Shown here: positions 17,111 through 27,113 of the stretch, one piece after another
How positions within the stretch are numbered: the first letter of the stretch is position 1
Layout: every line of letters begins with the position of its first letter
Source of the DNA: CBDCNP01 sp965222425
Lineage (GTDB): Bacteria; Acidobacteriota; Vicinamibacteria; Marinacidobacterales; DATDRI01
Reading direction: 5' to 3'
DNA: 64,000 bases
Assembly (NCBI GenBank): GCA_965222425.1
Contig: CBDCTW010000022.1
Location: forward strand, 930,001 to 994,000
The notes under the pieces: generated by a model
What the model was told of the DNA's origin: nothing
The model's input: the letters and a program-made list of their open reading frames with translations, nothing else
The model's database searches: none
Translations under genes and position numbers: made by a program

Positions 17111-19164
17111 CGTTTTGTCCCTTGTTTTTGTATGACGATACTTCCAACCGAATCCAGTTCCACGCTGTAGTCAGGTGGCACAATCGTAGTACATGACAAC
17201 TCATTGATAACCAGCGGGCCTTCCAGGATCTCTCCCTCTTTCAGTATTGACCGATCGAGAAATCGTGTATCCACCCGTTTCCCTGAAAAAACCACTGGCC
17301 TGGTTTTTTCTGCCGCGGCATCAGTCACAGATATCAACGACCTCGGCTGGTCACCATCAGTTGATGAATTCAGGCCACGTGCTTCAACTCTGATATTTGC
17401 CAACTCACCCTCTTCCTCTGGATTGGAATGACCGTAGTTTCGCATGTACAGCTCATCGAACAGTTTCTTGAATCGTGTGGCCTCTGATGCATGTAGGGGT
17501 GCGTCTGAAGGTATCGGTACGCTTACACAGTACTCTTGACTGATATAGCGTATATCCAGATATCTTAGAAAACGCATTCTCTCAGTGGGAACTCCTTCGC
17601 CTTGCATTAATTCCGCCAGTTCGGCCTCGATGCCGGAGAAGCCACCTTGCACTTCGTTCCAGTCCAGATTGTTCAAACGTGTAGTGAATGATTTTGACAG
17701 GTCGTGACGTACATCTGCATTCAGCATACCCCACGCCGAAAACTCGCCTGCCACATTGGGAATGATCACCTTGTTAATTTCAAGTTCCTCTGCAATCAGC
17801 ACTGCATGCATTGGACCGGCACCGCCAGTCGCTATCACCGCGAGTGCTCTCGGATCGATACCCTTGCTTATGGTCATCGTGCGAATGGCATTTGCCATTT
17901 TCGAATTGATGACATCAAGGATCCCCTCCGCCATCTTGTCGACCGTCAAGCCAAACTCTTTTGCAAGTTCACCGACTACCGAACGAGAGGCCTCCGCATC
18001 CAGTTGCATGCGGCCACCCAGAAAGGAATCCGGATCGATGCGGCCGAGGACAACATTTGCGTCAGTTACGGTAGGTTCGATCCCACCTGTTGAATAGCAG
18101 GCAGGTCCTGGTTGAGCGCCTGCACTCCGGGGGCCAACACGAAGTGCTCCACGCTCGCTCCATGCAATACTACCACCTCCTGCACCGATGGAATGGATGT
18201 CTACCATGGGCGCCAGAATTGGAAAGCCCTCAAAGCTTGTCTCTGAAACAACTGATTCCTTGCCGCCTACGACTAGGCTCACGTCAAAACTCGTCCCTCC
18301 CATATCGATGCATATCAAATTTGGTTCTCCGAGCTGCTTGCTTAGTACACTTGATCCTACACTTGCGCCTACCGGACCAGACCTCAAGGTCAGTAGGCCT
18401 CTCGATTCACTCTCGTTCGAATCCATAAGCCCGCCATTTGATTGCATCATGAAGACTTTCTTGTCGAATCCCTTTTCTTCCAATGCGCTAACCAATTGCA
18501 CCAGGTATTTTGTGAGTATTGGCGATACATAGGCATTGATGACAGTGGTACTGGTCCGTTCATATTCCCGCCACTCTCTGCAAACCTCGTAGGACGGCGT
18601 GACAAAAATATCCGGCGCTACACGGCGAAAATAATCCGCTGCTGCCTTTTCGTGAGCGGGATTAACATAGCTGTGGAGAAAGCAGATTGCGACGGATTCA
18701 ATCCCGGCCTCATACAATCGGGGCACGATGAGCGCCAGGTCGTCTTCATTAAGCGGAGTAACGACATCACCCTTTGCATTCAGTCGTTCCTCCACCTCGA
18801 AGGTAAGTGCACGGGACACCAAAGGTTCAGGATGACAATAATGCAGATCGTACATCCGGACGCGATTGCTTCTACGGATAACATAGACGTCACCAAAGCC
18901 TTTGGTTGTCACAAGCGCGGTTCGTGCGCCTTTTCTTTCAAGAAACGCGTTAAGCGGGACGGTAGTGCCATTGATAAAGAGTTCAATCCGGCTGTAGTCG
19001 TCGATAATTTCGTTAAGTGCATTAATAACACCGGCAGAATAGTTGTCAGGTACAGACGGTGTCTTGGCGATCGACATGCCGTGTTGTTCACTATCGAATA
19101 CCACCAGATCTGTGAACGTACCGCCTATATCTATCCCGACTTTGAGTGAGTTTTGTTTACTCAT
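17107..19164 (-). CDS. hyuA: Hydantoinase A / oxoprolinase family subunit (ATPase)
   Basis: 685 residues, the full length of HyuA. It has ASKHA-type nucleotide-binding motifs: VGIDIGGTFTDLVVFD at the N-terminus, CIDMGGTSFDVSLVVGG and HSIGAGGGSIAW in the middle, ATGGAGPMHAVLIAEE later. The family phosphorylates the amide to drive ring opening. AGGAGAAT precedes the ATG. First gene of the low-GC hyuA-hyuB-racemase cassette. It is clearly diverged from the hyuA genes at 20931 and 59547, so it is not a local recent duplicate. Confidence 0.9.
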   Translation of the reverse strand: MSKQNSLKVGIDIGGTFTDLVVFDSEQHGMSIAKTPSVPDNYSAGVINALNEIIDDYSRIELFINGTTVPLNAFLERKGARTALVTTKGFGDVYVIRRSNRVRMYDLHYCHPEPLVSRALTFEVEERLNAKGDVVTPLNEDDLALIVPRLYEAGIESVAICFLHSYVNPAHEKAAADYFRRVAPDIFVTPSYEVCREWREYERTSTTVINAYVSPILTKYLVQLVSALEEKGFDKKVFMMQSNGGLMDSNESESRGLLTLRSGPVGASVGSSVLSKQLGEPNLICIDMGGTSFDVSLVVGGKESVVSETSFEGFPILAPMVDIHSIGAGGGSIAWSERGALRVGPRSAGAQPGPACYSTGGIEPTVTDANVVLGRIDPDSFLGGRMQLDAEASRSVVGELAKEFGLTVDKMAEGILDVINSKMANAIRTMTISKGIDPRALAVIATGGAGPMHAVLIAEELEINKVIIPNVAGEFSAWGMLNADVRHDLSKSFTTRLNNLDWNEVQGGFSGIEAELAELMQGEGVPTERMRFLRYLDIRYISQEYCVSVPIPSDAPLHASEATRFKKLFDELYMRNYGHSNPEEEGELANIRVEARGLNSSTDGDQPRSLISVTDAAAEKTRPVVFSGKRVDTRFLDRSILKEGEILEGPLVINELSCTTIVPPDYSVELDSVGSIVIQKQGTKR

Positions 19165-19208
19165 GGTTACAATATTCTCCTGTTTATCCTAATCGCCGTC
19201 AGAATTGT

Positions 19209-19238
19209 GAGCCCCGGCCATTCGTGGCCTGGCTTTTT
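19209..19238 (+). terminator. Second, look-alike rho-independent terminator at the other end of the low-GC cassette
   Basis: AGCCCCGGCC, loop ATTCGT, GGCCTGGCT and six T on the plus strand. It closely resembles the terminator at 14508-14541 and points the same way, although both flanking genes are on the minus strand. It is thus left without an obvious plus-strand gene to terminate. Confidence 0.7.
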
Positions 19239-19241
19239 TCG

Positions 19242-20855
19242 CTACTTCCTGCTCAAATATTGAAAGCGCACGACCTGATCGTTGAAGTGGACGTAGCCGT
19301 CTACGTTCTGCTTGGTGGCGAGCAGGAAGTCCGGCTGGGTGATCCACACCTCCGCGGCGTCCTCGATGATCATCCGCTGCGCTTCTCCTAGAAGTGCCCG
19401 TCGCCTCCCCGGTTCTAGCTCGGCCACCGCACGGTTGACCGCCTCGTCCACCGCCGAGTTGGAGTAACTGCCGTGATTAAGGAAGGCTCCGCTCACATAC
19501 CCAAACCACAGCGGATAGCTTGGGTCGTCCACCCACCATAGATTTTGATCCAGGAAGAGACGCAGCGTACGAGAAGCGCGTTGCTCGGCGAAAACCGCCG
19601 GGGTGAGCTTGACGATGGTGGCCTCGACGCCCACTTCTTTGAACGCCCATTGGAGAAGCACCGCTATCGCCTCGTGCTCCGGCACGCCGCTATCGAGCTC
19701 CAAGTCCACTGAGAATCCTTCGGGATAGCCGGCCGATGCGAGCAACGCCTTGGCTTTCTGCGGGTCGCGTTTCCCAAACGGGTAGTCACCGGGGTCGTGC
19801 CCTGGAAAACCCACCGGAACGGGTCCGGCAGTGGCCTGAGCCCGTCCGAAATAAACGTCTCTCATCACCCCTTCGTACGGCACCGCGTAGGACATCGCCC
19901 TCCGAACCCGAACGTCATCGAACGGCGGCAATTGGCAGTGCATGACCAGACTGACGGCTTGCGTGCTCGGTAGCGAAAGCACCCTAACCCCCGGCACACG
20001 TGCCACGGCGTCATTCTCTTCCGCGGAGAGACGCTCCACCACGTCCAAATAGCCCGACACGAGTAACATCATGCGATCGGCCGCCGACGGAATGATCTTC
20101 ATGACCACCTTGTCTATCGCCGGCGCGCCTCTCCAATAGTTTTTGTTCGCTCGGAGCACGATCTCCACACCGCGTGTCCAGCTCTCTACGAAGTAAGCAC
20201 CGGCACCCGCCGTGTTCTGGCGTAACCAGCTCTCCGCCCATCGCTCGCCGGGCTCGCTGTGGGACCGAACGAGAGCGGGATCCAAAAGTCCGCCGTTCGA
20301 CAAAATGAGGAGGCGAGGCAGCAATGGATTAGGGCGATCGGTCGTGATCCGAACGGTGTCCCTATCGATGACCTCGACCGCTTCCGGGCCCGGGACGCGT
20401 CCTAGGCTTCGATAGAGAAACGCGCCGCCCGATCCCTTGACGCTGAAATTCCGATCGAAGACGCCTTTGACCGCTTCCGCGGTCACCGCATCACCGCTTG
20501 GGAACCGAACGCCTTCTCGCACCTCGAGAGTCCAGGTGACCCCGTCGGCGGCGACGCTCATCGAGGCCAAAGCCGCCCCTTCAACTTTGTCGGGGACCCA
20601 ATGTTGCAAACCTTGGTCGTTTTCCTTCCACGAATTCGTCATGAGGGTTTCGTAGGTGTTCATGATGACCCCGACCGATCGCGGCGTGTTAGCGAAGACG
20701 ACGTCAAAGGTCGCTGCATCGTCCGGTACGCCGACGATGAGCGTCGTCGGATCGGCGGCGGCGGACATCTCGGGTCTTTCACGGGGGGCACAGGCGGCAC
20801 AGGCCGCAAGACCGAGGAGAAGGAAGAAACAAGTTGCCCGCGCTAAGCCACTCAT
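19242..20855 (-). CDS. ABC transporter substrate-binding lipoprotein, DppA/OppA family (SBP_bac_5)
   Basis: 537 residues with a lipoprotein signal (GLAAC, Cys at 19). The family 5 solute-binding fold is visible in TLIVGVPDDAATFD, WTLEVREGVRFPSGDAV (family motif), VRRAMSYAVPYE and LDQNLWWVDDPSYPL. Such proteins bind peptides, Ni or opines in the periplasm and deliver them to an ABC permease; no permease gene is in the window. It is divergent from hyuA at 20931 across about 75 bp, so it may feed that hydrolase. Close paralogue at 44244 with a matching upstream region. Confidence 0.9.
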   Translation of the reverse strand: MSGLARATCFFLLLGLAACAACAPRERPEMSAAADPTTLIVGVPDDAATFDVVFANTPRSVGVIMNTYETLMTNSWKENDQGLQHWVPDKVEGAALASMSVAADGVTWTLEVREGVRFPSGDAVTAEAVKGVFDRNFSVKGSGGAFLYRSLGRVPGPEAVEVIDRDTVRITTDRPNPLLPRLLILSNGGLLDPALVRSHSEPGERWAESWLRQNTAGAGAYFVESWTRGVEIVLRANKNYWRGAPAIDKVVMKIIPSAADRMMLLVSGYLDVVERLSAEENDAVARVPGVRVLSLPSTQAVSLVMHCQLPPFDDVRVRRAMSYAVPYEGVMRDVYFGRAQATAGPVPVGFPGHDPGDYPFGKRDPQKAKALLASAGYPEGFSVDLELDSGVPEHEAIAVLLQWAFKEVGVEATIVKLTPAVFAEQRASRTLRLFLDQNLWWVDDPSYPLWFGYVSGAFLNHGSYSNSAVDEAVNRAVAELEPGRRRALLGEAQRMIIEDAAEVWITQPDFLLATKQNVDGYVHFNDQVVRFQYLSRK

Positions 20856-20905
20856 AAACTTAAGCTTATATCAAAACGGGGAGTGGTGGCCAACATTGAC
20901 TGCCG

Positions 20906-20926
20906 GGAGACGTTAGGTTACTCTCC
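20906..20926. promoter_or_regulatory. Conserved 21-bp inverted-repeat element between substrate-binding protein and hyuA
   Basis: GGAGA...TCTCC arms around CGTTAGGTTAC, ending 4 nt before the hyuA ATG at 20931. The same element, at the same distance from a relic hyuA ATG, is at 44174-44194, in a second copy of this intergenic region. The TAAGCTT before the binding-protein ATG is also shared. This conservation suggests a shared operator, or a common origin not yet eroded. Confidence 0.45.
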
Positions 20927-20930
20927 GGAC

Positions 20931-22988
20931 ATGAGCGAGCGCTACCGGGTCGGTGTCGACATCGGTGGGACCTTCACCGACTTCGTCCTGTTCGACAAGA
21001 CCGCCGGCACCCTCAAACTCGAGAAGACCTACACCACACCGGAGGATCTACGCCAAGGTGTGGAACGCGGACTCCGAGATGCCGACGTTCCGTTCCCGGA
21101 CATCGCCGACCTGTCACATGGAACCACCATCGGCCTCAACACGTTCATCGAACGGAAGGGAGCGGAAACCGGACTCATCACGACTTCAGGATTCCGGGAC
21201 GCTTATGAGATAGGACGCGGCGCCCGAACTCAACCCTACAATCTATTCTTCCGCAAACCCGTTCCTCTCGTTCCGCGCGAGCACCGGCTGGAGGTCAAGG
21301 AGCGGATCGGTGCCGACGGAAAGATCATCACCGCGTTGCATGAAGAAGACGTTCGTAAGGCGGCAGAGCACTTTCGGAAAGCCGGGATCACCTCCATCGC
21401 CCTCTGTTTCGTGAACTCCTACGCCAACTCTTCCCACGAAGAGCGGGCGGCGGAGATCGTCGCCGAAGTCTATCCGGAAGCACGCGTCTCGACATCGCAC
21501 AGCCTGGCTCGAGAATGGCGAGAGTACGAGAGAACCAGCACCACGTGCATCAACGCCTACATCATGCCGCGCACCGCTCGCTATATGGACAATCTCTCGA
21601 AGACGTTGGCCGCCGGCGGCTACCGAAGCCCTCTTTTCATCAACCAGTCTTCGGGTGGCGTCGTCTCCGCCAGCACCGCAGTGGCAAAGCCGGTGATGAC
21701 ATTGATGTCCGGCCCGGCGGGCGGCGTCGCCGCATCGGCCTATGTCGGTGGATTGGACGGCTTCAAAGACATCATCTCTTTCGACATGGGGGGCACCAGC
21801 AACGACGTCTGCCTCATCAAAGACGGACGACCGCGCGTGACCGCCGACTCGAAGATCGAGTCCCATCCGGTGATGGTCCCCATGGTGGCCATCCATTCCA
21901 TCGGCGCCGGCGGCGGCTCGCTCGCGTGGATCGATTCCGTCGGTGCGTTGAACGTAGGCCCGGAGAGCGCCGGTGCCGAGCCGGGCCCGGTGTGTTATGG
22001 GCGTGGGGGGACCGAGCCGACGGTGACCGACGCCAACCTCGTCCTCGGCCGCGTGGCGCCGGAGCCATTTCTCCCCGAGAACATGAAGCTCGACGTGGAC
22101 GTGGCCCGCCGCGCGATCCGCGAGAAGATCGGCGAGCCTTTGTCACTGGACCTCTGGCACGCGGCGACCGGCATGCTGGACATCGTGAACGTCAAAATGG
22201 CCATGGCGGTGCGTACCGTGACAGTCCAACGGGGACTAGATCCGAAGGACTTCGTCTTGTTCGCCTTCGGGGGCGCGGGGCCGATGCACGCTTGCTTCGT
22301 GGCCCGTGAGCTCGGGATCGGCAAGGTGGTCGTCCCCATCGCACCGGGCCAGTTCTCGGCGCTCGGGATTCTGGGCAGCGATATCCGGCATGACCTCGTT
22401 CGTACGACGCCTGCTGGATCCGATGCCCTCCATCGCTCCTTCATCCAAGATCAGTTCGACGCGCTCGAAGCGGACGGACGGACGATTCTCGAGAAAGAAG
22501 GCGTCTCTAAAGACGACTTCCTGCTATTGAGGTCGGTCGACATTCGCTACGTCGGCCAGGAGTACACGGTCAACGTCTCGATCCCGAACGAACCTATCGA
22601 CGACGGAGTGATTGACAAAGCGCGCTCCGACTTTCACGAGCTCCATGAAGTAACTTACAGCCATTCCAAACCGGACGAGCCCATCGAGCTCGTCAATCTG
22701 CGCGTCGCCGCCATCGGCCGCCGGCCCAAGATCGAGCTGCCGAAGATTGCGGCGGGCGGGGAAAAACCTCCTTCCGCAGCACAAGCGGGGTCGATCGAGA
22801 TTTGTTTCGACGCCGCCCACGGTTTCACCGAGGCGGCGGTGTGGGATCGACGAGAGCTCTTGGCCGGAAACAAAATCAAAGGACCTGCCATCGTGGGCGA
22901 TCCGGGTGCGACAACGGTGGTGCCGCCCGGCTTTCGTTGCTCTGTCAGCTCACATGGTAACATGGTCATAGATTTCCCGGAGGCGTAA
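20931..22988 (+). CDS. hyuA: Hydantoinase A / oxoprolinase family subunit (ATPase), second copy
   Basis: 685 residues from the ATG at 20931 (MSERYRVGVDIGGTF); a longer frame starting at 20883 is possible but adds nothing conserved. The motifs are VGVDIGGTFTDFVLFDK, SFDMGGTSNDVCLI, HSIGAGGGSLAWIDS and FAFGGAGPMHACFVARE. Family role: ATP-dependent opening or carboxylation of cyclic amides together with HyuB, which follows after 28 bp. The start is divergent from the substrate-binding lipoprotein gene. GC and codon use match the window average, unlike the cassette at 14.5-19.2 kb. Confidence 0.9.
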   Translation: MSERYRVGVDIGGTFTDFVLFDKTAGTLKLEKTYTTPEDLRQGVERGLRDADVPFPDIADLSHGTTIGLNTFIERKGAETGLITTSGFRDAYEIGRGARTQPYNLFFRKPVPLVPREHRLEVKERIGADGKIITALHEEDVRKAAEHFRKAGITSIALCFVNSYANSSHEERAAEIVAEVYPEARVSTSHSLAREWREYERTSTTCINAYIMPRTARYMDNLSKTLAAGGYRSPLFINQSSGGVVSASTAVAKPVMTLMSGPAGGVAASAYVGGLDGFKDIISFDMGGTSNDVCLIKDGRPRVTADSKIESHPVMVPMVAIHSIGAGGGSLAWIDSVGALNVGPESAGAEPGPVCYGRGGTEPTVTDANLVLGRVAPEPFLPENMKLDVDVARRAIREKIGEPLSLDLWHAATGMLDIVNVKMAMAVRTVTVQRGLDPKDFVLFAFGGAGPMHACFVARELGIGKVVVPIAPGQFSALGILGSDIRHDLVRTTPAGSDALHRSFIQDQFDALEADGRTILEKEGVSKDDFLLLRSVDIRYVGQEYTVNVSIPNEPIDDGVIDKARSDFHELHEVTYSHSKPDEPIELVNLRVAAIGRRPKIELPKIAAGGEKPPSAAQAGSIEICFDAAHGFTEAAVWDRRELLAGNKIKGPAIVGDPGATTVVPPGFRCSVSSHGNMVIDFPEA

Positions 22989-23016
22989 GCCCGAGGAGTG
23001 AGCCAGAGGAATAAGT

Positions 23017-24756
23017 ATGAGCAGAATAGACCCGATTACGCTCGAAGTAATCCGCCACGCTTCCATCGCGGCGGCGGAAGAGATGAAGACCAACTTGATG
23101 CGCACCGCTCACAATCCGATCATCTACGAAGTGCTCGATTTCAGCTGTGGGATCTTCGACCACCGGTGCAACATGATCGCCCAGGCCGACGGGCTTCCCG
23201 GCTTCCTGGGCAATTTGGCGGCCGCTATCCGCGTCGTAGTGGATGACATCGGGATCGAGAACTTCCGACCCGGCGATCTTTATCTCATCAACGACCCTTA
23301 CGAGACGGGCGTTCACGTCAACGACGTGACCACCGTCAACCCCGTATTCGACGACGATGGCGAGATCATCGCGTTCACTTCTGCCCGGGCCCATTGGCTC
23401 GACATCGGAGCCAAGGATCCAGGCGGCAGCATCGACTCCACCGACATCGTGCAGGAGGGTTTGTGGTTCCGCTCGGTGCAACTCTACGAAGAGGGCGAGC
23501 TCAACGAAAGTATCTGGCGCATCATTCAGTATAATGTGCGCTACACACGGGCCATGCTGGGCGACCTCCAGGCTCAAGTGGCGGCCTCCCGCACCGGCGA
23601 GAAACGCATCCAGGAGATCTTCCGGCGACACGGCCGAGCCACCGTGCGGGCCGCCCTCGATGAGCTCCTTAGACAAGGCGAGCAAAGGGCGCGAACCGCC
23701 ATCCGGGCCATGAAGGATGGGGTCTACGAGGCCGAGTCTCGTCTCGATGACGACTGCCTCGGTAACGGTCCCTTGGAGGTCAAGGTCAAGGCCATCGTGG
23801 ATGGCGACACGCTCACCATCGACTTGACGGGAAGCCACGCCCAAAACGTGGGACCGGTCAACTGCGGCCTTCCGGCAACGCTCTCCGGCTGTCGAGTGGC
23901 CCTCAAGAGCCTGACCGCTCCCCATGCGCCGGTGACCGAGGGAGACTTCGCCCCGCTCGAGTTGATCGTACCCGAAAAGAACATGTTCAACGCGGCCTAT
24001 CCCGCCCCGACGTTCATGTACGGTACACACCTGATTCTCTTGGGTGACACGGTGATGAAGGCACTGAGCAAGGCGCTGCCCGACACCGTCATCGCGGCTC
24101 ACTACGGAAACCTCGCCGGGTGTATGTTTTTTGGGACCGACCCTCGCACCGGGCAGTTGTACATCCACCAGGAGCCCGAGAACGGAGGATGGGGTGCGGG
24201 ACCTCACGGAGACGGGGAGAGCGCGCTCATTTTTAGCCTGGACGGCGACACTCGAAACATTCCGGCTGAAGTGATCGAGAATCGATTCCCCCTTCGCATG
24301 GAACGACACGAACTGAGGCAGGATTCCGGCGGGCCGGGAAAGAATCGCGGTGGCCTAGGAATTCTTCGCGAGTACCGCATGCTCGGCCACGAAGCTCGCA
24401 TGATGTGCATCATGGATCGGAAAGTCGATCCACCCTGGGGCTTGTGGGACGGCAAGGCGGCGGCCCATTGCCGCACCGTCGTCAATCCCGGTACCGACCG
24501 CGAAGTCGTGCACCAAAAAATAATGGGAGAGTTGGTGCGAGACGGCGATCTGATAAGCGTACAAACTGGCGGGGGCGGCGGTTGGGGTGATCCCTTGGAA
24601 CGCGATCCGGAGAAAGTTCAGCGAGATGTACGCGCCGGATACATTAGCTTCGCAGCCGCGAAGAAGGAATACGGTGTCGTCCTGGATCGAGAAACGCTCG
24701 AGATCGATCGAGAAGCGACCGAGAAACTACGCCCTCTACGAACGACCGTGACCTAG
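23017..24756 (+). CDS. hyuB: Hydantoinase B / oxoprolinase family subunit, second copy
   Basis: 579 residues: IDPITLEVIRHASIAAAEEMK at the start, YLINDPYETGVHVNDV, SARAHWLDIG, the EPENGGWGAG segment and closing ISVQTGGGGGWGDPLERDP. GAGGAA lies about 7 nt before the ATG. It is the partner of the hyuA just upstream and probably forms a heteromeric, ATP-dependent cyclic-amide hydrolase with it. The substrate is unknown. Confidence 0.9.
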   Translation: MSRIDPITLEVIRHASIAAAEEMKTNLMRTAHNPIIYEVLDFSCGIFDHRCNMIAQADGLPGFLGNLAAAIRVVVDDIGIENFRPGDLYLINDPYETGVHVNDVTTVNPVFDDDGEIIAFTSARAHWLDIGAKDPGGSIDSTDIVQEGLWFRSVQLYEEGELNESIWRIIQYNVRYTRAMLGDLQAQVAASRTGEKRIQEIFRRHGRATVRAALDELLRQGEQRARTAIRAMKDGVYEAESRLDDDCLGNGPLEVKVKAIVDGDTLTIDLTGSHAQNVGPVNCGLPATLSGCRVALKSLTAPHAPVTEGDFAPLELIVPEKNMFNAAYPAPTFMYGTHLILLGDTVMKALSKALPDTVIAAHYGNLAGCMFFGTDPRTGQLYIHQEPENGGWGAGPHGDGESALIFSLDGDTRNIPAEVIENRFPLRMERHELRQDSGGPGKNRGGLGILREYRMLGHEARMMCIMDRKVDPPWGLWDGKAAAHCRTVVNPGTDREVVHQKIMGELVRDGDLISVQTGGGGGWGDPLERDPEKVQRDVRAGYISFAAAKKEYGVVLDRETLEIDREATEKLRPLRTTVT

Positions 24757-24854
24757 CAAAAATAATTCCTTAGAAACTCCGCAAGACGGCTAGCCGCTTC
24801 CATAGTAGTAAGACATTGATACGAAACAACTTAGAGCTAGCCTGAAAGTCTACA

Positions 24855-27110
24855 TTGGGAATTCAGCATACAGTACACAGCTTGGCCCTCTCATTATTAA
24901 TAGCAATGCGTTCTGTGTCGGCCGCAGAAATCGAGATCGATGGTCCTCCTCCGCCCGTGGCACCCGAAGTGATCGCGCGCGATGCCGAAGGACGCGTCAC
25001 CATGCGTGCGATTCGTCTCGATCAACCTTTGACGTTGGACGGCATCTTGGATGAACCTGTTTACGAGAACGTCTCACCCGTAAACGGTTTCATCCAACAG
25101 GAACCCAACGAGGGTGCGCGCGCCACCGAGGATACCGATCTATGGGTGCTCTTCGATGACAAGCAGGTCTTCATCGCCGCCCGTTGCTGGGATAGCCGTC
25201 CCGAGCTCATCATGGCGAACGAGATGCGACGAGACAATCTCGGTTTGTTCCAGAACGACAACTTCGCCGTGGTTTTTGATACCTTCTACGATCGCCGTAA
25301 CGCCTTTGTCTTCCACACCAACCCCCTCGGCGGCTTAATGGATGCACAGCTCATCGATGAGAACCTGTTCAACCTCGACTGGGATGGGGTCTGGGACGTG
25401 CGCACGGCTCGGTTCGACAAGGGCTGGATGCTCGAGATGGCGATCCCATTCAAGTCCCTCCGATACCAGGGCGGTGGGCCGCAAGTCTGGGGGATTAACG
25501 CGCGCCGCATCGTCCGATCGAAGAATGAGTTCAGCCATATCACGCCCATCCCGCAGTCCTGGGCGGGCCGAGGAGTGCTCAAGATGTCTTCCGCTGCAAC
25601 GCTGGTCGGGTTGGAGGCGCCTCATGGATCGCAGAGCATCGAGCTCACACCTTACGCGAGAGGAGACGTCACTACCGACCTCGAAGCCATCCCCAACGTG
25701 TCCAACGAGCTCGATGGGGAGATCGGATTCGACTTCAAGTATGGCATCACTCGAAGCCTCGTCTTCGATTTGACTTACAACACCGATTTTGCCGAAGTGG
25801 AGGTCGACGAGGAGCAGGTCAACCTCACTCGCTTCGACCTTTTCTTTCCGGAGAAGCGCGATTTCTTCCTCGAGGGGCAAGGTATCTTCAGCTTCGGAAT
25901 AGAGGGAGGACGACGCACTCTCCCTCCACCCAAAGTTCCGGTGATCTTCTTCAGCCGTCGCATCGGCTTGCAAGACGATCTCTCCGTTCCGATCGTAGCC
26001 GGTGGACGGTTGACCGGTAGGGTGGGCGCCTATTCCCTCGGACTTCTTCACATCCGGACCGAAGAATTCCCCTTTGCAAACGCCATGGAGACCGACTTCT
26101 CTGTCATTCGGCTGAAACGTGACCTCTTCCAGCGAAGCAACGTGGGTGTCATTTTCACCCGCCGCGCGCCGCTCCTGGACGGAGCCGGAGAGAACCTGGT
26201 TTACGGCATCGATACCGATCTAGCTCTGAGCTCGGATACGCGCGTTTTTGCCTACTACGCCAAGAGCGAAACGCCCGGGCTCGATGGCATCGACGAAAGT
26301 TACCGCGTCCGGTTGAACTACGCCGGCGACCGCTACGGGCTCGAGCTCGAGTACATGCGCGTCGGCCCCGATTTCAACCCGGAGATCGGTTTCGTGAGCC
26401 GGGACGACTTTGACCGCGCCTACGCAACGGTCCGTTTTAGCCCTCGGCCAAAATGGTGGGGCGCGGTTAGGAGGTTGAACTTCGAAGGAACTTTCGACTA
26501 CATCGCCGACACTGAGGGGACACTCGAGACGCGTATCGGCCAAGCTGGGTTTCTCGTCGAGTTCGAGAATGGCGACAAGTCCGAGATCTTCTACCGAAGA
26601 AACCTGGAGTTCTTGCCGGAGCCCTTCGAGATCTCGGACGGCATCGTGCTCCCCGTCGGCACCTATCGTTTCCAGGAGATCTTTTATCGCTACGGGCTGG
26701 GCTTCCAGCGCAAATTGTCGGGCAACATCTTATTCTTCGCCGGAACCTTCTACAACGGTGAGCGTATTGGAGCGGGCTACCGAGGCCGAGTGGAGCTCGC
26801 CGAGCGTCTGTCTCTGGAGCCGAGTATCCAGTACAACCGGGTCGATCTGGTGGAAGGAAACTTTACGACCAAACTATTGACTGCACGGGTCAACTACACG
26901 TTCTCTCCGCGGATCTTCCTCAGCGCCTTGCTCCAATACAACTCCACCAACGACACCGTCGGTGCCAACATTCGCTTCCGATGGGAGTACCAACCGGGAA
27001 GCGATCTTTTCGTGGTTTATACCGACGGGAGAGACGTTCCGACTCCGAGATTCCCGGGGCTTCTCAATCGGACCATCGTGGTCAAGCTCACGAAGCTCTT
27101 CCGGTTCTGA
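24855..27110 (+). CDS. DUF5916 outer-membrane protein with CBM9-like N-terminal domain
   Basis: About 751 residues, starting with a TTG at 24855 that yields a complete signal peptide (ALSLLIAMRSVSAAE); an ATG 17 codons later would cut that signal. Residues about 45-230 are a family 9 carbohydrate-binding-like domain (RLDQPLTLDGILDEPVY, LWVLFDDKQVFIAARCWD). The rest is the DUF5916 beta-rich region (LTYNTDFAEVEVDEEQVN, FFPEKRDFFLEGQGIF) and ends in KLTKLFRF, a terminal aromatic typical of outer-membrane barrels. Function is unknown; family members are often found with hydrolases and TonB receptors. The next gene starts 3 nt after its stop. Confidence 0.85.
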   Translation: MGIQHTVHSLALSLLIAMRSVSAAEIEIDGPPPPVAPEVIARDAEGRVTMRAIRLDQPLTLDGILDEPVYENVSPVNGFIQQEPNEGARATEDTDLWVLFDDKQVFIAARCWDSRPELIMANEMRRDNLGLFQNDNFAVVFDTFYDRRNAFVFHTNPLGGLMDAQLIDENLFNLDWDGVWDVRTARFDKGWMLEMAIPFKSLRYQGGGPQVWGINARRIVRSKNEFSHITPIPQSWAGRGVLKMSSAATLVGLEAPHGSQSIELTPYARGDVTTDLEAIPNVSNELDGEIGFDFKYGITRSLVFDLTYNTDFAEVEVDEEQVNLTRFDLFFPEKRDFFLEGQGIFSFGIEGGRRTLPPPKVPVIFFSRRIGLQDDLSVPIVAGGRLTGRVGAYSLGLLHIRTEEFPFANAMETDFSVIRLKRDLFQRSNVGVIFTRRAPLLDGAGENLVYGIDTDLALSSDTRVFAYYAKSETPGLDGIDESYRVRLNYAGDRYGLELEYMRVGPDFNPEIGFVSRDDFDRAYATVRFSPRPKWWGAVRRLNFEGTFDYIADTEGTLETRIGQAGFLVEFENGDKSEIFYRRNLEFLPEPFEISDGIVLPVGTYRFQEIFYRYGLGFQRKLSGNILFFAGTFYNGERIGAGYRGRVELAERLSLEPSIQYNRVDLVEGNFTTKLLTARVNYTFSPRIFLSALLQYNSTNDTVGANIRFRWEYQPGSDLFVVYTDGRDVPTPRFPGLLNRTIVVKLTKLFRF

Positions 27111-27113
27111 ACC

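Noticed and set aside
22966..24309. 447-residue open frame on the minus strand opposite hyuB
   Set aside because: It mirrors the hyuB codons, has no ribosome-binding site or family resemblance, and long antisense frames are common in GC-rich DNA.
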